Source: Burkholderiales bacterium UBA6064 (GTDB lineage: Bacteria; Pseudomonadota; Gammaproteobacteria; Burkholderiales; Burkholderiaceae_B). Taken from it: DNA of 6,322 nucleotides. Where the stretch lies: NCBI GenBank assembly GCA_002428895.1, contig DIYC01000137.1:49791-56112 (forward strand), written 5' to 3'. The notes below the pieces were generated by a model that searched no databases, was not told where the DNA came from, and saw nothing but the letters and a program-made list of their open reading frames with translations. Shown here in pieces: positions 5,378 to 6,322 of the stretch (within the stretch, counting starts at the first letter, position 1; every line of letters begins with the position of its first letter). The position numbers and the translations under genes are program-made.

Positions 5378-6322
5378 ATGCTCACCCCTATTCTTATTGC
5401 AGGCGGTTCTGGTTCAAGGTTGTGGCCGATGTCGCGGCACCAATTCCCAAAGCAATTTTTAAACTTGCAAGGGCAATTAACGATGCTGCAAAGTACGTTA
5501 ATGCGTTTGTCTTCATTAGAACATAACCCCGCCACCATTATTTGCAACGAGGAACATCGCTTTATTGTTGCTGAACAACTGCGTCAGCTTGACACCGCAA
5601 AGGCCAGCATTATTCTTGAACCGGAAGGAAAAAACACAGCACCCGCTATTGCCTTGGCAGCATTTCACGCGCTCACCACTGGCAAAGACCCCTTGTTGCT
5701 GATTTTAGCAGCCGACCATTTAATTCAAAACGAAAAAGCATTTTGTGACGCAGTGAAAACTGCCGAAACAATTGCTGCCACCAACAAGCTGGTGACCTTT
5801 GGCATTGTGCCCACCAGCGCTGAAACAGGGTACGGGTATATTCGCCAAGGCCGAGCATTAGAAAATACACTCAGTTTTGAAGTCGCTGAATTTGTTGAAA
5901 AGCCCGACGAATCGACCGCCCACCGGTACTTTAAAAGCGGTGAATTTTTATGGAACAGCGGCATGTTTTTATTTCGTGCCAGTACGTTTTTAAATGAATT
6001 GCAAACCCATCAGCCCGACATGTATCACCACTGTGAATTGGCTTATGTCCACAAAAGCCATGACCTAGATTTTATTCGTATCCATCATGAACATTTTAAA
6101 GCATGCCCTGCCAATTCGATCGACTACGCAGTCATGGAAAAAACCAAACACGCAGTGGTAATACCCACCGACTGTGGATGGACAGACGTAGGCAGTTGGT
6201 CATCGTTGTGGCAAGTCTCTGAAAAAGACGAAAACGGCAATGTACTCACCCAAGACGTGATCGCGAAAAATTGTACCAACTCGTTGTTTCGTACCGAAGG
6301 CAAACTCATCGCTGCGATTGGA
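5378..6322 (+). CDS. manC: Mannose-1-phosphate guanylyltransferase, N-terminal part (partial)
   Basis: The first 315 residues of a GDP-mannose pyrophosphorylase, cut by the right edge. It joins GTP and mannose-1-phosphate to give GDP-mannose for surface polysaccharides, in the cytoplasm. Visible motifs: the nucleotide-binding signature AGGSGSRLWPMSR (8-20) followed by PKQF (24-27), the LAADH strand (110-114; metal-ligand Asp D113, usually in a PADH context), the FVEKP active-site motif (172-176), WNSGMF (192-197), SIDYAVMEK (247-255) and GWTDVGSW (267-274). Family members are usually about 470-480 residues with a C-terminal cupin phosphomannose isomerase domain; that part is outside the window, so bifunctionality is expected, not seen. 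The ATG is supported by CGGAG upstream and begins directly at the first strand. It is divergent from the glycan operon and may be controlled from the shared intergenic region. Confidence 0.95.
   Translation, partial: MLTPILIAGGSGSRLWPMSRHQFPKQFLNLQGQLTMLQSTLMRLSSLEHNPATIICNEEHRFIVAEQLRQLDTAKASIILEPEGKNTAPAIALAAFHALTTGKDPLLLILAADHLIQNEKAFCDAVKTAETIAATNKLVTFGIVPTSAETGYGYIRQGRALENTLSFEVAEFVEKPDESTAHRYFKSGEFLWNSGMFLFRASTFLNELQTHQPDMYHHCELAYVHKSHDLDFIRIHHEHFKACPANSIDYAVMEKTKHAVVIPTDCGWTDVGSWSSLWQVSEKDENGNVLTQDVIAKNCTNSLFRTEGKLIAAIG

Noticed and set aside
5067..5462. Plus-strand open frame of 131 codons spanning the intergenic region
   Set aside because: It overlaps the regulator on the opposite strand and the manC start in another frame, crosses the ops and dyad elements, and its product is a low-complexity, Lys/Phe/Ser-rich sequence with no recognisable domain.
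5673..6309. Minus-strand open frames opposite manC
   Set aside because: They are antisense shadows of a well-conserved manC reading frame with all family motifs intact.

Overview
The window is a cell-surface glycan biosynthesis locus from what is most likely a gammaproteobacterium with moderately AT-rich DNA. The lineage guess rests on an RfaH-recruiting ops/JUMPstart-type element, a regulator of the EPS-associated MarR-like winged-helix family, and the type of mannose-1-phosphate guanylyltransferase present. No single feature fixes a genus.

Layout: six minus-strand genes run right to left as one probable operon. They are a small winged-helix regulator (4735-5085), a PglK/MsbA-like exporter half-transporter (2879-4693), a NeuB/NANS-family nonulosonate synthase (1824-2855), a KdsC-like type C0 HAD phosphatase (1315-1830), a short-chain dehydrogenase (509-1321) and the N-terminal part of an aldehyde dehydrogenase (1-485, cut by the left edge). 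Gaps are 41, 23, -7, -7 and 23 bp; both overlaps are the same string, ATGCTAA. A 292-bp divergent intergenic region (5086-5377) follows. It holds a minus-strand ops element (5150-5161) in a hairpin and JUMPstart-like context, a near-perfect dyad (5200-5215) and candidate -10 boxes. To its right, on the plus strand, manC begins at 5378 and runs off the right edge.

How it may work: the synthase looks like the sugar-phosphate-using type. As recalled, human Neu5Ac-9-phosphate synthase has the same KLGKS, WKGxDHS and Asp-for-Glu features. The adjacent phosphatase carries the Glu/Arg/Lys spacing (E64, R72, K75) reported for KDN-9-phosphate phosphatase BT1713 of Bacteroides. Together they predict hexose-6-phosphate + PEP -> nonulosonate-9-phosphate -> free nonulosonate, with KDN (from mannose-6-phosphate) the best guess and a sialic acid or other derivative possible. 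The SDR and aldehyde dehydrogenase have no defined step in that pathway and suggest a modified sugar. The transporter would flip a lipid-linked glycan or export a glycan component. No CMP-sugar synthetase or glycosyltransferase lies in the window; these would be expected beyond the left edge. ManC would supply GDP-mannose. If it is the usual bifunctional form, its missing C-terminal half would interconvert mannose-6-phosphate, the likely synthase substrate.
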